Below are positions 16,112-25,775 of a stretch of DNA of 64,000 nt, piece by piece. Both the position numbers and the translations under genes were made by a program. Each line of letters starts with the position of its first letter. Positions within the stretch are counted from its first letter, which is position 1. The notes beneath the pieces were generated by a model, which saw nothing but the letters and a program-made list of their open reading frames with translations, made no database searches and was not told the DNA's origin. Location: positions 992,001 to 1,056,000 of the forward strand of contig NZ_CP061379.1 in NCBI RefSeq assembly GCF_015624505.1. The letters are read 5' to 3'. The DNA comes from Bradyrhizobium commune (GTDB lineage: Bacteria > Pseudomonadota > Alphaproteobacteria > Rhizobiales > Xanthobacteraceae).

Positions 16112-16141
16112 TATATAAGCCCTGAGGGGGTGGCCACGCAA
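16112..16141 (-). promoter_or_regulatory. Possible trcR promoter
   Basis: On the minus strand TTGCGT (16136-16141) and TATATA (16112-16117) are 18 bases apart, about 80 bases before the trcR ATG. Only a sequence match to sigma-70-type elements; no start site is known. Confidence 0.35.
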
Positions 16142-16288
16142 TGGTTCTGCTATAGATAGTGCCTTGACAGCGCCCGAAAGGGGGCCCAATTCCCTCTGAA
16201 GTCGCTGTAGGCCTTGAAGCTTAAGCCTACTCCATCCATCGACCGCTTCCCGCCATTTGGCGAGGTGATTCGGTCCCGAGATCGCCCA

Positions 16289-17257
16289 ATGTCAGCCAAA
16301 CCAGACCTCAAGATCGTGCTTTGTTCTCCCCGTGGCTTCTGCGCAGGGGTGGTCCGGGCGATCGACACCGTGGAACGGGCGCTCGATAAGTATGGCGCCC
16401 CCGTCTATGTTCGCCACGAGATTGTGCACAACAAATATGTCGTCGACGGGTTGAAGAAGAAGGGCGCCATTTTCGTCGAGGAACTGGCCGAAATCCCGGA
16501 AAATACCACCGCACCGGTGGTGTTCTCGGCCCATGGCGTGCCGAAATCGGTTCCGGCCGACGCCCAGTCCCGCAACCTGTTTTCGCTGGATGCGACCTGC
16601 CCGCTGGTGACCAAGGTCCACCGCGAGGCCGCGATCCACTTCAAGCGCGGCCGCGAGATCTTCCTGATCGGCCATTCGCATCATCCCGAAGTGGTCGGCA
16701 CGCTCGGCCAGCTTCCGGTTGGCGCGGTCACACTGATCGAGACCGCCGAGGACGCCAAGACCATCGCGCCGAAGGATCCGAACAACCTCGCCTTCGTGAC
16801 CCAGACCACGCTGTCGATCGACGACACCGCGGAGATCGTGGCGCTGCTGAAGGAGCGTTTCCCGAACATCAACGGCCCGCACAAGGAAGACATCTGCTAC
16901 GCCACCACCAACCGCCAGCTCGCGGTGAAGAAGGTGGCGCCGGTGGTCGATGCGCTTATCGTTGTCGGGGCCCCCAATTCGTCGAACTCGCAGCGCCTGC
17001 GCGAGGTCGCCGAGCGCGAGGGCTGCAAGGTCGCCGTGCTGGCGCAGCGCGCCGCCGACATCGACTGGAGCAGGTTCGGCAACATCGCGAGCCTCGGCAT
17101 CACCGCGGGCGCATCAGCGCCGGAGGTGATCGTCGAGGAGATCATGGACGCCTTCGCCGAGCGCTACACGCTGCATGTGGAGACGGTCTCGGCCGCGGAA
17201 GAGAACGAGTTCTTCCCGCTGCCGCGCTCGGTGCGCCCCGAAGCTGCTGCCGAGTAG
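16289..17257 (+). CDS. ispH: 4-hydroxy-3-methylbut-2-enyl diphosphate reductase
   Basis: A 322-residue iron-sulfur enzyme that makes IPP and DMAPP in the last step of the MEP pathway. The three cluster-binding Cys residues are present: Cys18 (RGFCAGV), Cys104 (DATCPLV) and Cys203 (DICYATT); the [10 protein letters not shown] loop and TQTTLS are also standard. ATG 16289 gives the usual N-terminus; an in-frame TTG at 16214 would add 25 unconserved residues. It heads a tight run with thrB (6 bases) and rnhA (overlap), an arrangement conserved in Rhizobiales. Confidence 0.95.
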   Translation: MSAKPDLKIVLCSPRGFCAGVVRAIDTVERALDKYGAPVYVRHEIVHNKYVVDGLKKKGAIFVEELAEIPENTTAPVVFSAHGVPKSVPADAQSRNLFSLDATCPLVTKVHREAAIHFKRGREIFLIGHSHHPEVVGTLGQLPVGAVTLIETAEDAKTIAPKDPNNLAFVTQTTLSIDDTAEIVALLKERFPNINGPHKEDICYATTNRQLAVKKVAPVVDALIVVGAPNSSNSQRLREVAEREGCKVAVLAQRAADIDWSRFGNIASLGITAGASAPEVIVEEIMDAFAERYTLHVETVSAAEENEFFPLPRSVRPEAAAE

Positions 17258-17263
17258 ACCTTT

Positions 17264-18247
17264 ATGGCGGTCTACACCGACGTTGCCGCCGACGAGCTTG
17301 CGGAATTCCTACAGCAATACGATCTCGGCGAATTGCTCTCCTACAAGGGCATCGCCGAGGGCGTCGAGAACTCGAACTTCCTGCTGCATACGAGCAAAGG
17401 CTCGTTCATCCTCACGCTCTACGAGAAGCGCGTGGCGAAGAACGATTTGCCGTTCTTCCTCGGATTGATGACTCATCTCGCCGAGCACGGCGTCAGCTGC
17501 CCGCTGCCGGTGAAGGCGAAAGACGGCGAGGCGTTGCGCGAGCTGTCGGGCCGGCCTGCCGCGATCATCACCTTTCTCGAAGGTATCTGGCCGCGCAAGC
17601 CGAACGCGACCCATTGCGCCGGTGTCGGCGAGGGACTGGCCCGGATGCATCTGGCCGGCGCCAATTTTGCGGTTCGGCGTGCCAACGCGCTCTCGGTCTC
17701 CGGTTGGCGGCCGCTGTTCGGTGCTGCGGCGAACCGCGCCGACGAGGTCCAGCCGGGGCTGCGCGCGTTCCTTGCAGCCGAGCTCGATGATCTCGAGAGC
17801 GGCATCTGGCCGACGCATCTGCCGGAAGGCGTGATCCACGCCGACCTCTTCAACGACAACGTCTTCTTCCTCGGCGACAAGCTGTCGGGGATCATCGACT
17901 TCACCTTCGCCTGCAACGATATGTTCGCCTATGACGTCGCGATCTGCCTCAACGCCTGGTGTTTCGAGCCGGATCATTCGTTCAACGTCACCAAGGCGCG
18001 CGCCTTCCTCAATGCTTACGGCCGCGTGCGCAAGCTCAGTGAAGCCGAAGAAGCCGCGCTGCCGCTGCTGGCGCGCGGCGCCGCGATCCGCTTCCTGCTG
18101 ACACGGCTGGTCGACTGGCTCAACGTGCCGCCCGGTGCGCTGGTCAAGCCGAAGGATCCGCTGGAATATTTTCGCAAGCTGCGCTTCCACCAGAGCGTTT
18201 CGAGCGCGCGCGATTACGGGCTGATGCCGTCAGGACTGGTCGCGTGA
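17264..18247 (+). CDS. thrB: Homoserine kinase, ThrB type 2
   Basis: A 327-residue enzyme that phosphorylates homoserine in threonine synthesis. It belongs to the choline/aminoglycoside-kinase fold, not the GHMP kinases: the catalytic HADLFNDN loop gives His192, Asp194 and Asn197, and IIDF gives the metal-binding Asp212. Start ATG 17264 follows ispH by six bases, and the stop codon overlaps the rnhA start, so translation is probably coupled. Confidence 0.93.
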   Translation: MAVYTDVAADELAEFLQQYDLGELLSYKGIAEGVENSNFLLHTSKGSFILTLYEKRVAKNDLPFFLGLMTHLAEHGVSCPLPVKAKDGEALRELSGRPAAIITFLEGIWPRKPNATHCAGVGEGLARMHLAGANFAVRRANALSVSGWRPLFGAAANRADEVQPGLRAFLAAELDDLESGIWPTHLPEGVIHADLFNDNVFFLGDKLSGIIDFTFACNDMFAYDVAICLNAWCFEPDHSFNVTKARAFLNAYGRVRKLSEAEEAALPLLARGAAIRFLLTRLVDWLNVPPGALVKPKDPLEYFRKLRFHQSVSSARDYGLMPSGLVA

Positions 18248-18708
18248 GCGAGCTCCCCAATGTCACGATCTACACGGATGGCGCGTGCTCGGGAAATCCC
18301 GGGCCCGGCGGCTGGGGCGCGATCCTGAAGTTCGGCGACAAGGAAAAGGAGCTGAACGGCGGCGAACGTCACACCACCAACAACCAGATGGAGTTGATGG
18401 CGGCGATCTCGGCGCTCGAAGCACTGAAGAAGCCGTGCGTGGTCGACCTTTACACCGACAGCCAGTATGTCCGGCAGGGCATCACCGGCTGGATCCACGG
18501 CTGGAAGCGCAATGGCTGGCGCACCGCCGACAAGAAGCCGGTGAAGAATGTCGAGCTATGGCAGCGCCTCGACGCGGCGCTGAAGCAGCACGAGGTCCGC
18601 TGGCACTGGGTCAGGGGCCATGCCGGTCATCCCGAGAATGAGCGAGCCGATCAGCTTGCGCGGGATGGGGTCGTGAAGGCGCGGACGCAGACGCGGGTGG
18701 GGGAGTAG
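18244..18708 (+). CDS. rnhA: Ribonuclease HI
   Basis: 154 residues, the normal length for RNase HI, which removes the RNA strand of RNA-DNA hybrids. The metal-binding residues Asp12 ([11 protein letters not shown]), Glu50 (NNQMEL), Asp72 (YTDSQYV) and Asp136 (NERAD) are all present, with His126 in the flexible RGHAGHPEN loop. It starts at GTG 18244, inside the thrB stop (GTGA). Confidence 0.95.
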   Translation: MSELPNVTIYTDGACSGNPGPGGWGAILKFGDKEKELNGGERHTTNNQMELMAAISALEALKKPCVVDLYTDSQYVRQGITGWIHGWKRNGWRTADKKPVKNVELWQRLDAALKQHEVRWHWVRGHAGHPENERADQLARDGVVKARTQTRVGE

Positions 18709-18735
18709 AGAGGGCGCATCGCGCCCACTCTCCAT

Positions 18736-18857
18736 CGTCATCCCGGCGAAGGCCGGGATCCATAACCACAGGATCGAGTTTGGCGAAGACTCGTGGTTAC
18801 TATCTCGCGCTACAACTCTACCCCGGGGTTATGGGTCCCGGCCTTCGCCGGGACGAC
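18736..18857. repeat. Palindromic repeat, CCCGGCGAAGGCCGGGA type
   Basis: The left arm CGTCATCCCGGCGAAGGCCGGGATCCATAAC (18736-18766) pairs with GTTATGGGTCCCGGCCTTCGCCGGGACGAC (18828-18857) apart from a few mismatches; about 60 bases separate them. Each arm is itself a hairpin (CCCGGC-GAAG-GCCGGG). A perfect copy of the same design lies at 62621-62738. Located between rnhA and the peroxiredoxin gene. Confidence 0.9.
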
Positions 18858-18888
18858 ACCAAGGGTGTGGCTGAGTCCAGTGACAGGC

Positions 18889-19374
18889 TTACAGCTGCCC
18901 CAGCAGCGTATCGCCGCCGGACACCTCGACCTTGCCGGGCATCGCCTCGAGGTTCAGCTTCTTGACCACGCCGTCCTCGACCAGCATCGAGTAGCGCTTG
19001 GAGCGGATGCCGAGCCCGTTGGCGGAGGCATCCAGCTCCATGCCGATCGCCTTGGTGAAGTCGGCATTGCCGTCGGCGAGGAAGACGGCCTCGTCGCGCT
19101 GGTCGGTGTCGCGCTTCCAGGCGTTCATGACGAAGGCGTCGTTGACGGAGACGATGGCGATGCTGTCGACGCCCTTGTCCTTGATGGCATAGGCGTTGAG
19201 GAAGATGCTCGGCAGATGCATCTTGTGGCAGGTGCCGGTGTAGGCGCCGGGCACGGCGAACAGGGCCACCTTCTTGCCCTTGAAGATATCGTCGGTGGTC
19301 TTCACCTGCGGGCCTTCCGCCGTCATCACGCGGAATTTCGCCTCGGGCAGCTTCTCGCCAGTCTGGATCGCCAT
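18889..19374 (-). CDS. Peroxiredoxin, Prx5/AhpC-TSA type
   Basis: A 161-residue thiol peroxidase that reduces H2O2 and organic hydroperoxides, cytoplasmic. The peroxidatic Cys49 sits in VPGAYTGTCHKMHLP, the Prx5 version of PxxxTxxC. Only one other region (KKLNLEA...DTLLGQL) is typical and no resolving Cys is obvious, so it is probably a 1-Cys enzyme using glutathione or glutaredoxin. ATG 19374 is preceded by GAGACTGACG. Convergent with rnhA across a repeat. Confidence 0.92.
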   Translation of the reverse strand: MAIQTGEKLPEAKFRVMTAEGPQVKTTDDIFKGKKVALFAVPGAYTGTCHKMHLPSIFLNAYAIKDKGVDSIAIVSVNDAFVMNAWKRDTDQRDEAVFLADGNADFTKAIGMELDASANGLGIRSKRYSMLVEDGVVKKLNLEAMPGKVEVSGGDTLLGQL

Positions 19375-19475
19375 CGTCAGTCTCCGTGGAAAGGGGTGGG
19401 CGAAGTTCTAGAGCATTTTCCCGGCCGAGGGAAACGGCTTCACCGCGGTGTGATGGGCAGGATTGCCGATTTTCT

Positions 19476-19562
19476 CGTCATTGCGAGGAGCTCTTGCGAC
19501 GAAGCAATCCAGAGTCGATCCGCGGAGGCGGCCTGGATTGCTTCGCTACGCTCGCAATGACG
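19476..19562. repeat. Palindromic repeat, second copy of the CGTCATTGCGAG type
   Basis: Ends CGTCATTGCGAG...GAAGCAATCCAG (19476-19512) and CTGGATTGC...CTCGCAATGACG (19533-19562). The outer and inner sequences match the copy at 2123-2204, but the left arm carries about seven additional bases (GCTCTTGCGAC region). Located between the peroxiredoxin start and the fadD stop. Confidence 0.88.
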
Positions 19563-19607
19563 AAGGAGCGCGCGAGCGCGCCGCTTCGGGCTGCGGCAAG
19601 GCAGGCC

Positions 19608-21293
19608 TTACGCCGCTTCGGCCTTCTTCTCGTCGCGCAGCTGCCGGCGCAAAATCTTGCCGACATTGGTCTTCGGCAGGTCGGTGCGGAATTCGATGTG
19701 CTTCGGCACCTTGTAGCCGGTGAGCTGCCCCTGGCAGAACTTGATCACGTCCTCCGCGGTGAGGTTCGGATCCTTCTTCACCACGAACGCCTTCACCGCC
19801 TCGCCCGACTTGGAATCGGGGATGCCGATCACGGCGCATTCGAGCACGCCCGGATGGCTCGCGATCACTTCCTCGATCTCGTTGGGATAGACGTTGAAGC
19901 CGGAGACCAGGATCATGTCCTTCTTGCGATCGACGATCTTGGTGTAGCCGTTCTCGTCCATCACGCCGATGTCGCCGGTGCGGAAGTAGCCGTCCGCTGT
20001 CATCACCTTGGCGGTCTCCTCCGGCCTGTTCCAGTAACCCGACATCACCTGCGGGCCCTTGGCGCAGATCTCGCCGGGCTGGCCGAGCGGCACCTCGTTG
20101 CCGTCATCGTCGCGGATCGAGATCCACGTCGAGGGCACGGGGACACCGATGGTGCCGTTGAACTCCGCGTTGGTCGCGGTGTTGCAGGTCAGCGTCGGCG
20201 CGGTCTCCGACAGGCCGTAGCCCTCCGCGATCGAGCATCCCGTGATCGCCTTCCACTGCTCGGCGACCGGGCGCTGCACCGCCATGCCGCCTCCGTTGGA
20301 GATCTTCAGCCTGGAGAAGTCGAGATTCTTGAAGTCGGGATGGTGCATCAGGCCGTTGTAGAGCGTGTTGACGGCCGGGAAGCTGTTGACCTGATACTTT
20401 GCGAGCTCCTTGATGAAGCCCGCGATGTCGCGCGGATTTGGGATCAGCAGATTGCAACCGCCGGCGCGCACCGCGAGCAGGTAGCAGGCCGTCAGCGCGA
20501 AGATGTGGTAGAGCGGCAGCGCGCAGACGATCATGAGCTGATCGACATGCGGAGGCGCGGCCATCGCCGGCTGGAGCCAGGCATCGTTCTGCAACACATT
20601 GGCGACGATGTTGCGGTGGAGCAGGGTCGCCCCCTTGGAGACGCCGGTGGTGCCGCCGGTATATTGCAGGAAGGCGACGTCGCCGGGCGAGAGTTTTGGC
20701 TTGTTGAAGCTCAGGCTCCGGCCGGCCGAGAGCGCGTCGTTGAAAGACACCGCGCCGGGCAGCGAATAGGCCGGCACCATCTTCTTGACGCGGCGGACGA
20801 CGAGGTTGACGATCACGCCCTTGAAGCCGAGCAGATCGCCCATGCTGGCGACGATGACGTGCTTGACCGGCGTCTTGGCGATCACCTGCTCGACGGTGTG
20901 GGCAAAGTTCTCCAGCACGACGACGCATTCGGCGCCGGAATCCTTGAGTTGGTGCTCGAGCTCGCGCGGCGTGTAGAGCGGGTTGACGTTGACGACGGCG
21001 AAGCCCGCGCGCAGCACCGCGGCGGTGGCGACCGGATATTGCAGCACGTTCGGCATCATGATCGCGACGCGCGCGCCGCGCTGGAGCCCGCGTCCTTGCA
21101 GATAAGCGCCGAGCGCCAGCGACATCTGGTCGAGGTCGCGATAGCTGATCGACTTGTCCATGCAGATGAACGCCTTGCGGTCGGCGAACTTGGTGAAGCT
21201 CTCCTCCAAGAGGTCGACCAGCGATGCGTATTGCGTCGGCTCGATATCAGCAGGCACGCCGGGCGGATATTGCTTGAGCCAGATGCGCTCCAT
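19608..21293 (-). CDS. fadD: Long-chain fatty acid-CoA ligase
   Basis: A 561-residue AMP-forming ligase that activates long-chain fatty acids for beta-oxidation and lipid synthesis, membrane associated. The P-loop [13 protein letters not shown] covers residues 210-222; GYGLSETAPT and the GYFRTGDIGVMDENGY/DRKKDMILVSGFNVYP motifs follow in order; the C-terminal Lys lies in TNVGKILRR. ATG 21293. A second acyl-CoA ligase is encoded at 59752. It is not in an operon with other fad genes here. Confidence 0.92.
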   Translation of the reverse strand: MERIWLKQYPPGVPADIEPTQYASLVDLLEESFTKFADRKAFICMDKSISYRDLDQMSLALGAYLQGRGLQRGARVAIMMPNVLQYPVATAAVLRAGFAVVNVNPLYTPRELEHQLKDSGAECVVVLENFAHTVEQVIAKTPVKHVIVASMGDLLGFKGVIVNLVVRRVKKMVPAYSLPGAVSFNDALSAGRSLSFNKPKLSPGDVAFLQYTGGTTGVSKGATLLHRNIVANVLQNDAWLQPAMAAPPHVDQLMIVCALPLYHIFALTACYLLAVRAGGCNLLIPNPRDIAGFIKELAKYQVNSFPAVNTLYNGLMHHPDFKNLDFSRLKISNGGGMAVQRPVAEQWKAITGCSIAEGYGLSETAPTLTCNTATNAEFNGTIGVPVPSTWISIRDDDGNEVPLGQPGEICAKGPQVMSGYWNRPEETAKVMTADGYFRTGDIGVMDENGYTKIVDRKKDMILVSGFNVYPNEIEEVIASHPGVLECAVIGIPDSKSGEAVKAFVVKKDPNLTAEDVIKFCQGQLTGYKVPKHIEFRTDLPKTNVGKILRRQLRDEKKAEAA

Positions 21294-21487
21294 GGAAACT
21301 CCCCTCTCTCACAAGAGCCCGTTGTGTCTCGGGCTTGCCTCATTGCCGGCAGTATCGAGCCTGCCGGAACTTGTGGCAAGCGGTCGAGGCTTAGGACAAA
21401 GGCCGGGGAGTGGCTACTGGAATCGTCGCAAATCCCGCTGCCGCAGGTGCGAAGGAGAACGCGCCGTCACGGGCTTGCGGCGTTAAC

Positions 21488-22981
21488 CTAGCTGTTGTTT
21501 GGCACGGGCTTTGGCGCGGGCTTCGTCGCAGCTTTGGGCTTGGCCGGCTTGGCCGCCTGATCGCCGCTTGCCGCAGCAGGCTTGTCCGCGGGCTTGACGG
21601 CCGCATCGGGCTTGGCCGCGGCATGCTTGGTCCCGGCCGGCTTTGCTGCGCTCTTGGCATCGCTCGTCGCAGCAGTTTTGGCGTCAGGCTTGGCGGCATC
21701 AGGTTTTGCCGCTGCCGTCTTGCCATCTGTCTTGGCGTCTGTCTTGGCGTCGCTACCGGCGTCGGGCTTCTTGGCGACGCGCGACTTCTTGCCACGCGGC
21801 TTCGGCGTGGCCTGCTGGTCGGCATCGGCCGAGACCGCGGCGATCAGGGCGGGGCCGGTGCGGGTCGGGCCGGTATAGACAAGCACGGGCTCTGCGGCCG
21901 CAGGCGCCGAGGCCATCAGCTCGGAGGCCTTCATCAAAGGCGGCTGAAGCCCTGCGGTGAAGAAGGTCACCTGGGCTTCCCCGCCTGTGGCGGAGGCCGA
22001 TCCGCTGGTGCCGCCGCTGTTGGTCGCGATCAGCGCGTCGTCATCGTCGCTGGCCGGCCGCTTGCGGTGGCCGCCGCACATCTCCTCGCGCAGGTTCGGC
22101 GGCGAGGCGTCGACCGGCACGAGGTTCTCGACGGTGCCGAGCGAGGGACGCAGCCAGGACAGGCCATCCTGCGAGAAGCCGCGCTCGAGCAACTGCGCCG
22201 CCTTCACCGCGCGCGCGGTGCCGGAATTGGCGCCGAGCACCACCGCGATCAGCCGGCGTCCGTTGCGCGTGGCCGACGCGACGAGATTGTAGCCGGAGGC
22301 GCAGATGAAGCCGGTCTTGAAACCGTCGGCGCCGGGATAGCGGCCGATCAGCTTGTTGAAATTGCCGGTGACGCGCTTGCCGAAGCGGATCGCCGGGATG
22401 TGCACGAAATATTCGTATTCCGGCAGGTCGCGCAGGAACGAGCGCGCGAGAATGCCGAGGTCGCGCGCCGAGGTGATCTGGCCGTCGGCGGGCAGGCCGT
22501 TGGGATTGACGTAGCTCGTCTGCGTCATGCCGAGCTTCTTCGCGGTGTCGTTCATCATTACCGAGAAGCCGTCGATCGAGCCGCCGACGCCTTCGGCGAG
22601 CACCACGGCCATGTCGTTCGCCGACTTGACCAGCATCATCTTGAGCGCGTTGTCGACGGTCAGCTGTGTTCCCGGACGGAACCCCATCTTCGACGGCGAT
22701 TGCGAGGCCGCGGTCGGCGATACGGTGAGCAGCGTGTCGAGCGTGATCTTGCCGTCCTTGACCGCCTTCAGCGTCACATAGGCGGTCATGATCTTGGTGA
22801 CGGACGCCGGATACCAGGGGATGGTCGCGTTATCCGCCTGCAACACCTTGCCGCTCTCGGCCTCGATCAAAAGCAGCGCTTCGGCGCTCGCGATGCGCGG
22901 TGCGAGCAGCACACCGATCGCGATTGTCGCAGCGAACAGTTTGAACAGGGATTTGCGAAGCAGCGGGCGAAAAGCGTGCAC
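21488..22981 (-). CDS. D-alanyl-D-alanine carboxypeptidase (DacA/PBP5-like) with a long Ala/Lys/Pro tail
   Basis: 497 residues from GTG 22981, with a signal peptide ending RIASAEA. Catalytic motifs of low-molecular-mass penicillin-binding proteins: Ser60-Val-Thr-Lys63, Ser120-Ala-Asn122 and Lys222-Thr-Gly224. It removes the terminal D-Ala of peptidoglycan stem peptides in the periplasm. From about residue 375 the sequence becomes low-complexity (KPDAGSDAKTDAKTDGKTAAAKPDAAKPDA), about 120 residues of DAK/KPA repeats replacing the usual C-terminal amphipathic anchor; this could bind cell wall. The ribosome-binding site is weak (AAGGA 14 bases away). Confidence 0.9.
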   Translation of the reverse strand: MHAFRPLLRKSLFKLFAATIAIGVLLAPRIASAEALLLIEAESGKVLQADNATIPWYPASVTKIMTAYVTLKAVKDGKITLDTLLTVSPTAASQSPSKMGFRPGTQLTVDNALKMMLVKSANDMAVVLAEGVGGSIDGFSVMMNDTAKKLGMTQTSYVNPNGLPADGQITSARDLGILARSFLRDLPEYEYFVHIPAIRFGKRVTGNFNKLIGRYPGADGFKTGFICASGYNLVASATRNGRRLIAVVLGANSGTARAVKAAQLLERGFSQDGLSWLRPSLGTVENLVPVDASPPNLREEMCGGHRKRPASDDDDALIATNSGGTSGSASATGGEAQVTFFTAGLQPPLMKASELMASAPAAAEPVLVYTGPTRTGPALIAAVSADADQQATPKPRGKKSRVAKKPDAGSDAKTDAKTDGKTAAAKPDAAKPDAKTAATSDAKSAAKPAGTKHAAAKPDAAVKPADKPAAASGDQAAKPAKPKAATKPAPKPVPNNS

Positions 22982-23170
22982 TATCCGATTCCGGTCCTTG
23001 GAGAGCTGCCGGTGATGGGTCGGCTCTCGTGATCTGATGTTCGGTTCTGAATCCAGCGCCGCCGCTTGCGGCGTCGCAAACCTATACCGGCTCGTGCGTC
23101 GAGAATAGGGGTTTCGGCCGGGTATTCCGCAATGAAATAGGCTGAATTTCGACGCTGCTACGGGGACTTG

Positions 23171-24979
23171 CTAAGTGGACTTGGCGGCAGTCGCGGCAGC
23201 CTCTGCTGCGGTCACGCTGGCCCGTGCCTTCGCGTGTGCCTGTTCCTGCACCATGAACTGGGCCTTGGCGAGCTCGGCAAAATGGCCGCCTTTGGCCACG
23301 AGTTCATCGAAAGTTCCGCTTTCGATCACCCGCCCGTTCTCGAACACCAGGATCCGCGTCGCGTTGCGGATGGTTGAGAGGCGATGGGCGATCACGAAAG
23401 TGGTGCGGCCCTTCATCACTTCATCGAGAGCGGCATTCACCTTGGCCTCGGTGAGGGCGTCGAGCGCGCTGGTCGCCTCGTCGAGGATCAGGATCGGCGG
23501 ATCCTTGAGGAGCGCGCGCGCGATCGACAGCCGTTGCCGCTCGCCGCCGGAGAGCATGCGGCCGCGCTCGCCGGCATTGGTCTCGAAGCCGCCGCTGCGC
23601 TCGATGAAGTCGAGCGCCTGGGCGCGCTCGCAGGCCTTGCGCATCTCGGCTTCGGTCGCATCCGGCTTGCCGACACGCAGGTTTTCCGCAATCGAGCGGT
23701 TGAACAGCAGCGCCTCCTGGAACACCACGCCGATGTTTCGGCGCAGCGAGGTCAGCGTGATGCCGCGCACGTCCATGCCGTCGATCCTGATGAAGCCGGA
23801 TTGCGGATCGAAGGCGCGATGCAGCAGCGCGATCGCGGTCGACTTGCCGGCACCGGTCGGGCCGACCAGCGCGATGGTCTGGCCGGGCAGCGCGGTGAAG
23901 GAGAGATCCTCGATCGCCGGCCGCTTGCCGTCATAGGAGAAGGTGACGTCATTGAACTCGACGAGGCCGGAGAGCCGGCCGGCATCGATCGCATCTGGCC
24001 GGTCGTGCACCGCCGGCACGGCATCGAGCACGTTGAAGAACTCGCGGAGCCGCGGCGCTTCCATGAACACGCTGTTGATGAAGCTCACGACCTGCTCGAG
24101 CTTCTGGATCAGCAGCGTCGCAAAGCTCACGAACATCACGATCTCGCCGACCGAGGTCAGCCCCTGGTCGTGCAGCGCGATGCCGAGGGTGAAGATCGCG
24201 AGCACCGTGATGGTGGTGGAGGCGCGCGTGATCACGGTGACGAGCGCCCACCAGGACAAGACCGGCATTTGCGCGGCGAGCAATTGATCGGCGACGGAGC
24301 GCAGGCCCTGCACCTCGGATTCGATGCGGACAAAGCTCTGCACCAGCGCGACGTTGCCGAGCGCATCGGAGGCGCGCGCCGAGAGCTCGCTATATTGCTC
24401 CTCGACCGCCATCTGCATGCCGAAGGTCCTGCGCACGACGAAGGTGGTCAGCACGGTGAAGACGATGCAGAGCACGAACAGGAGGATCGCCAGCCGCCAG
24501 TTCAGATAGAGCGACAGCGGCAGCAGCACCACGACCGAGAGGATCGCGGCAAAGTGCTCGCGGAAGAAGCCGAGCCACAGCCGCCACAGCGCGTCCGTGC
24601 CGTTGAGCATCACCTTCATCAGCCGGCCCGAATGGGTGCCGGAGTGGAAGGTCAGCGGCAGTTGCAGGATGTGCTCGAAATAGCCGGTCAGCACCGCCTG
24701 GCGCTGGCGGTGCGAGAGCCGGTCGGCTTGCAGCGCGACCAGCGCGCTACAACCGATTGTAAACAGCCCAAACGCGACCCAGGCGCCCAGGAACGGCCAG
24801 GCCGAGTTCGATCCGGCCACCGTCTTGCCCGATAGCACGTCGACGATCCGACCGAACAGCACCGGTTCGGCAAATTGCGAGCCCGCCAGCAGGAGATTCG
24901 CGAATGCCAGGAGCCAGCCCAGCCGCGCCTCTTTGCCGAGCAGTTCGAGAACGCGGGTATAGAGGCGAAAAATCGACAT
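23171..24979 (-). CDS. ndvA: Cyclic beta-glucan exporter, ABC transporter NdvA
   Basis: A 602-residue half-size exporter with six transmembrane helices followed by an ATPase domain. Walker [10 protein letters not shown] at 373-381, signature LSGGERQR, Walker [13 protein letters not shown] and the switch His in IAHRLST are intact. The N-terminus ([14 protein letters not shown]) and the [26 protein letters not shown] segment are typical of NdvA/ChvA, which export cyclic beta-glucans to the periplasm and matter for nodule invasion and osmotic adaptation in rhizobia. In Bradyrhizobium the glucan is beta-1,3/1,6. The C-terminus is an Ala-rich tail. Confidence 0.9.
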   Translation of the reverse strand: MSIFRLYTRVLELLGKEARLGWLLAFANLLLAGSQFAEPVLFGRIVDVLSGKTVAGSNSAWPFLGAWVAFGLFTIGCSALVALQADRLSHRQRQAVLTGYFEHILQLPLTFHSGTHSGRLMKVMLNGTDALWRLWLGFFREHFAAILSVVVLLPLSLYLNWRLAILLFVLCIVFTVLTTFVVRRTFGMQMAVEEQYSELSARASDALGNVALVQSFVRIESEVQGLRSVADQLLAAQMPVLSWWALVTVITRASTTITVLAIFTLGIALHDQGLTSVGEIVMFVSFATLLIQKLEQVVSFINSVFMEAPRLREFFNVLDAVPAVHDRPDAIDAGRLSGLVEFNDVTFSYDGKRPAIEDLSFTALPGQTIALVGPTGAGKSTAIALLHRAFDPQSGFIRIDGMDVRGITLTSLRRNIGVVFQEALLFNRSIAENLRVGKPDATEAEMRKACERAQALDFIERSGGFETNAGERGRMLSGGERQRLSIARALLKDPPILILDEATSALDALTEAKVNAALDEVMKGRTTFVIAHRLSTIRNATRILVFENGRVIESGTFDELVAKGGHFAELAKAQFMVQEQAHAKARASVTAAEAAATAAKST

Positions 24980-25287
24980 GAAACAGGCACTAACCCGGGC
25001 AAGCCGTAAGACGGCGAGGGTGACATTCTAAGCAGGGATGGTCGGCGAGATACAGCGGAAGCTTGTGGTTTTCTTCAGTTGAGGTCTCGCCCGCCGCGCC
25101 CAGGTCCCGTGCCGGCTCGCGTGCATCGCGACCCAACATGAACGGCGGATGAGCGGCGGTTGCGTCACGATCACGCAACCCCGTTCAGCTTGTGTTGGGA
25201 TTGGGGAACCCAACATGGGATGCGGGTGTTTGAGAGACATGAGCCTGTCTCAAGGCGCCATTGGAGGTCCCAAGGAGGGTCCACGAC
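24980..25287. other. 308-base gene-free region with a hairpin and a repeated CCCAACATG word
   Basis: No convincing gene. GGTTGCGT (25158-25165) and ACGCAACC (25173-25180) form an 8-bp hairpin. CCCAACATG occurs twice, near 25133 and 25209, with a complementary TGTTGGG near 25194. It lies upstream of the Gly/Tyr-rich protein, so these could be its leader or operator; this is inference. Confidence 0.4.
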
Positions 25288-25659
25288 ATGTTTGACCGGT
25301 TTTCGAAATTTGCCGGCCGCAAGGCCGCTCTCGCCACCGCCGCGGTGCTGGCGCTGACCACCGTCGCTCCCACCGCATCGTTCGCAGGCGGCCGCCACTG
25401 GCATGGCGGCGGCGGCGCGGCCTTCGCCGGCGCGGCCATTGCCGGTATCGTCGGCACCGGCCTTGCGATCGCCGCGACCCGCAATGCCTACGCCTATGAT
25501 GACGGTCCGTATTATGGCGGTCCCGCCTATTACAGTGGCCCCGCCTACTACGGCAACGGCCCCTATTACGGTCCGGGTCCGAACTATCAGTATCAGCGCT
25601 ACGGCGGCACCGCCCCGTCCGAGCTCTGCGGCCAGGGCTACTATACAAACTGCTACTAG
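25288..25659 (+). CDS. Gly/Tyr-rich secreted protein of unknown function
   Basis: 123 residues from ATG 25288, preceded by a strong AAGGAGGG site. Signal peptide up to TASFAGG, then RHWHGGGGAAF, a hydrophobic GIVGTGLAIAATR segment, and a low-complexity tail (YDDGPYYGGPAYYSGPAYYGNG...) ending CGQGYYTNCY. The two terminal Cys residues may form a disulfide. Such short Gly/Tyr-rich proteins (BA14K-like in layout) are abundant in rhizobia; no function is assigned. Confidence 0.75.
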   Translation: MFDRFSKFAGRKAALATAAVLALTTVAPTASFAGGRHWHGGGGAAFAGAAIAGIVGTGLAIAATRNAYAYDDGPYYGGPAYYSGPAYYGNGPYYGPGPNYQYQRYGGTAPSELCGQGYYTNCY

Positions 25660-25684
25660 CTTCGGTGACGGAGGATTGACCACA

Positions 25685-25719
25685 ACAGGCCGTCGCGCTT
25701 GCCGCGGCGGCCTGTTTTT
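25685..25719 (+). terminator. Rho-independent terminator after the Gly/Tyr-rich gene
   Basis: CAGGCCGTCGCG pairs with CGCGGCGGCCTG (one G-U pair) and is followed by TTTTT, 26 bases past the stop. Confidence 0.8.
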
Positions 25720-25775
25720 GCTTTTGCTGCCGGGCGTTAACGCGCTCGCCATTGGTTTAGAGTAGTTTCAGTACC

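Noticed and set aside
16164..16192. TTGACA at 16164 as an ispH promoter
   Set aside because: No acceptable -10 lies 16-18 bases downstream, so it was not called.
19386..23032. Two long plus frames (about 700 and 540 codons) opposite fadD and the D,D-carboxypeptidase
   Set aside because: Both are antisense to genes with intact catalytic motifs and show no domain of their own.
25158..25180. GGTTGCGT-N7-ACGCAACC considered as a riboswitch or terminator
   Set aside because: There is no U-run and no further conserved structure. It remains only a small hairpin in the leader region.
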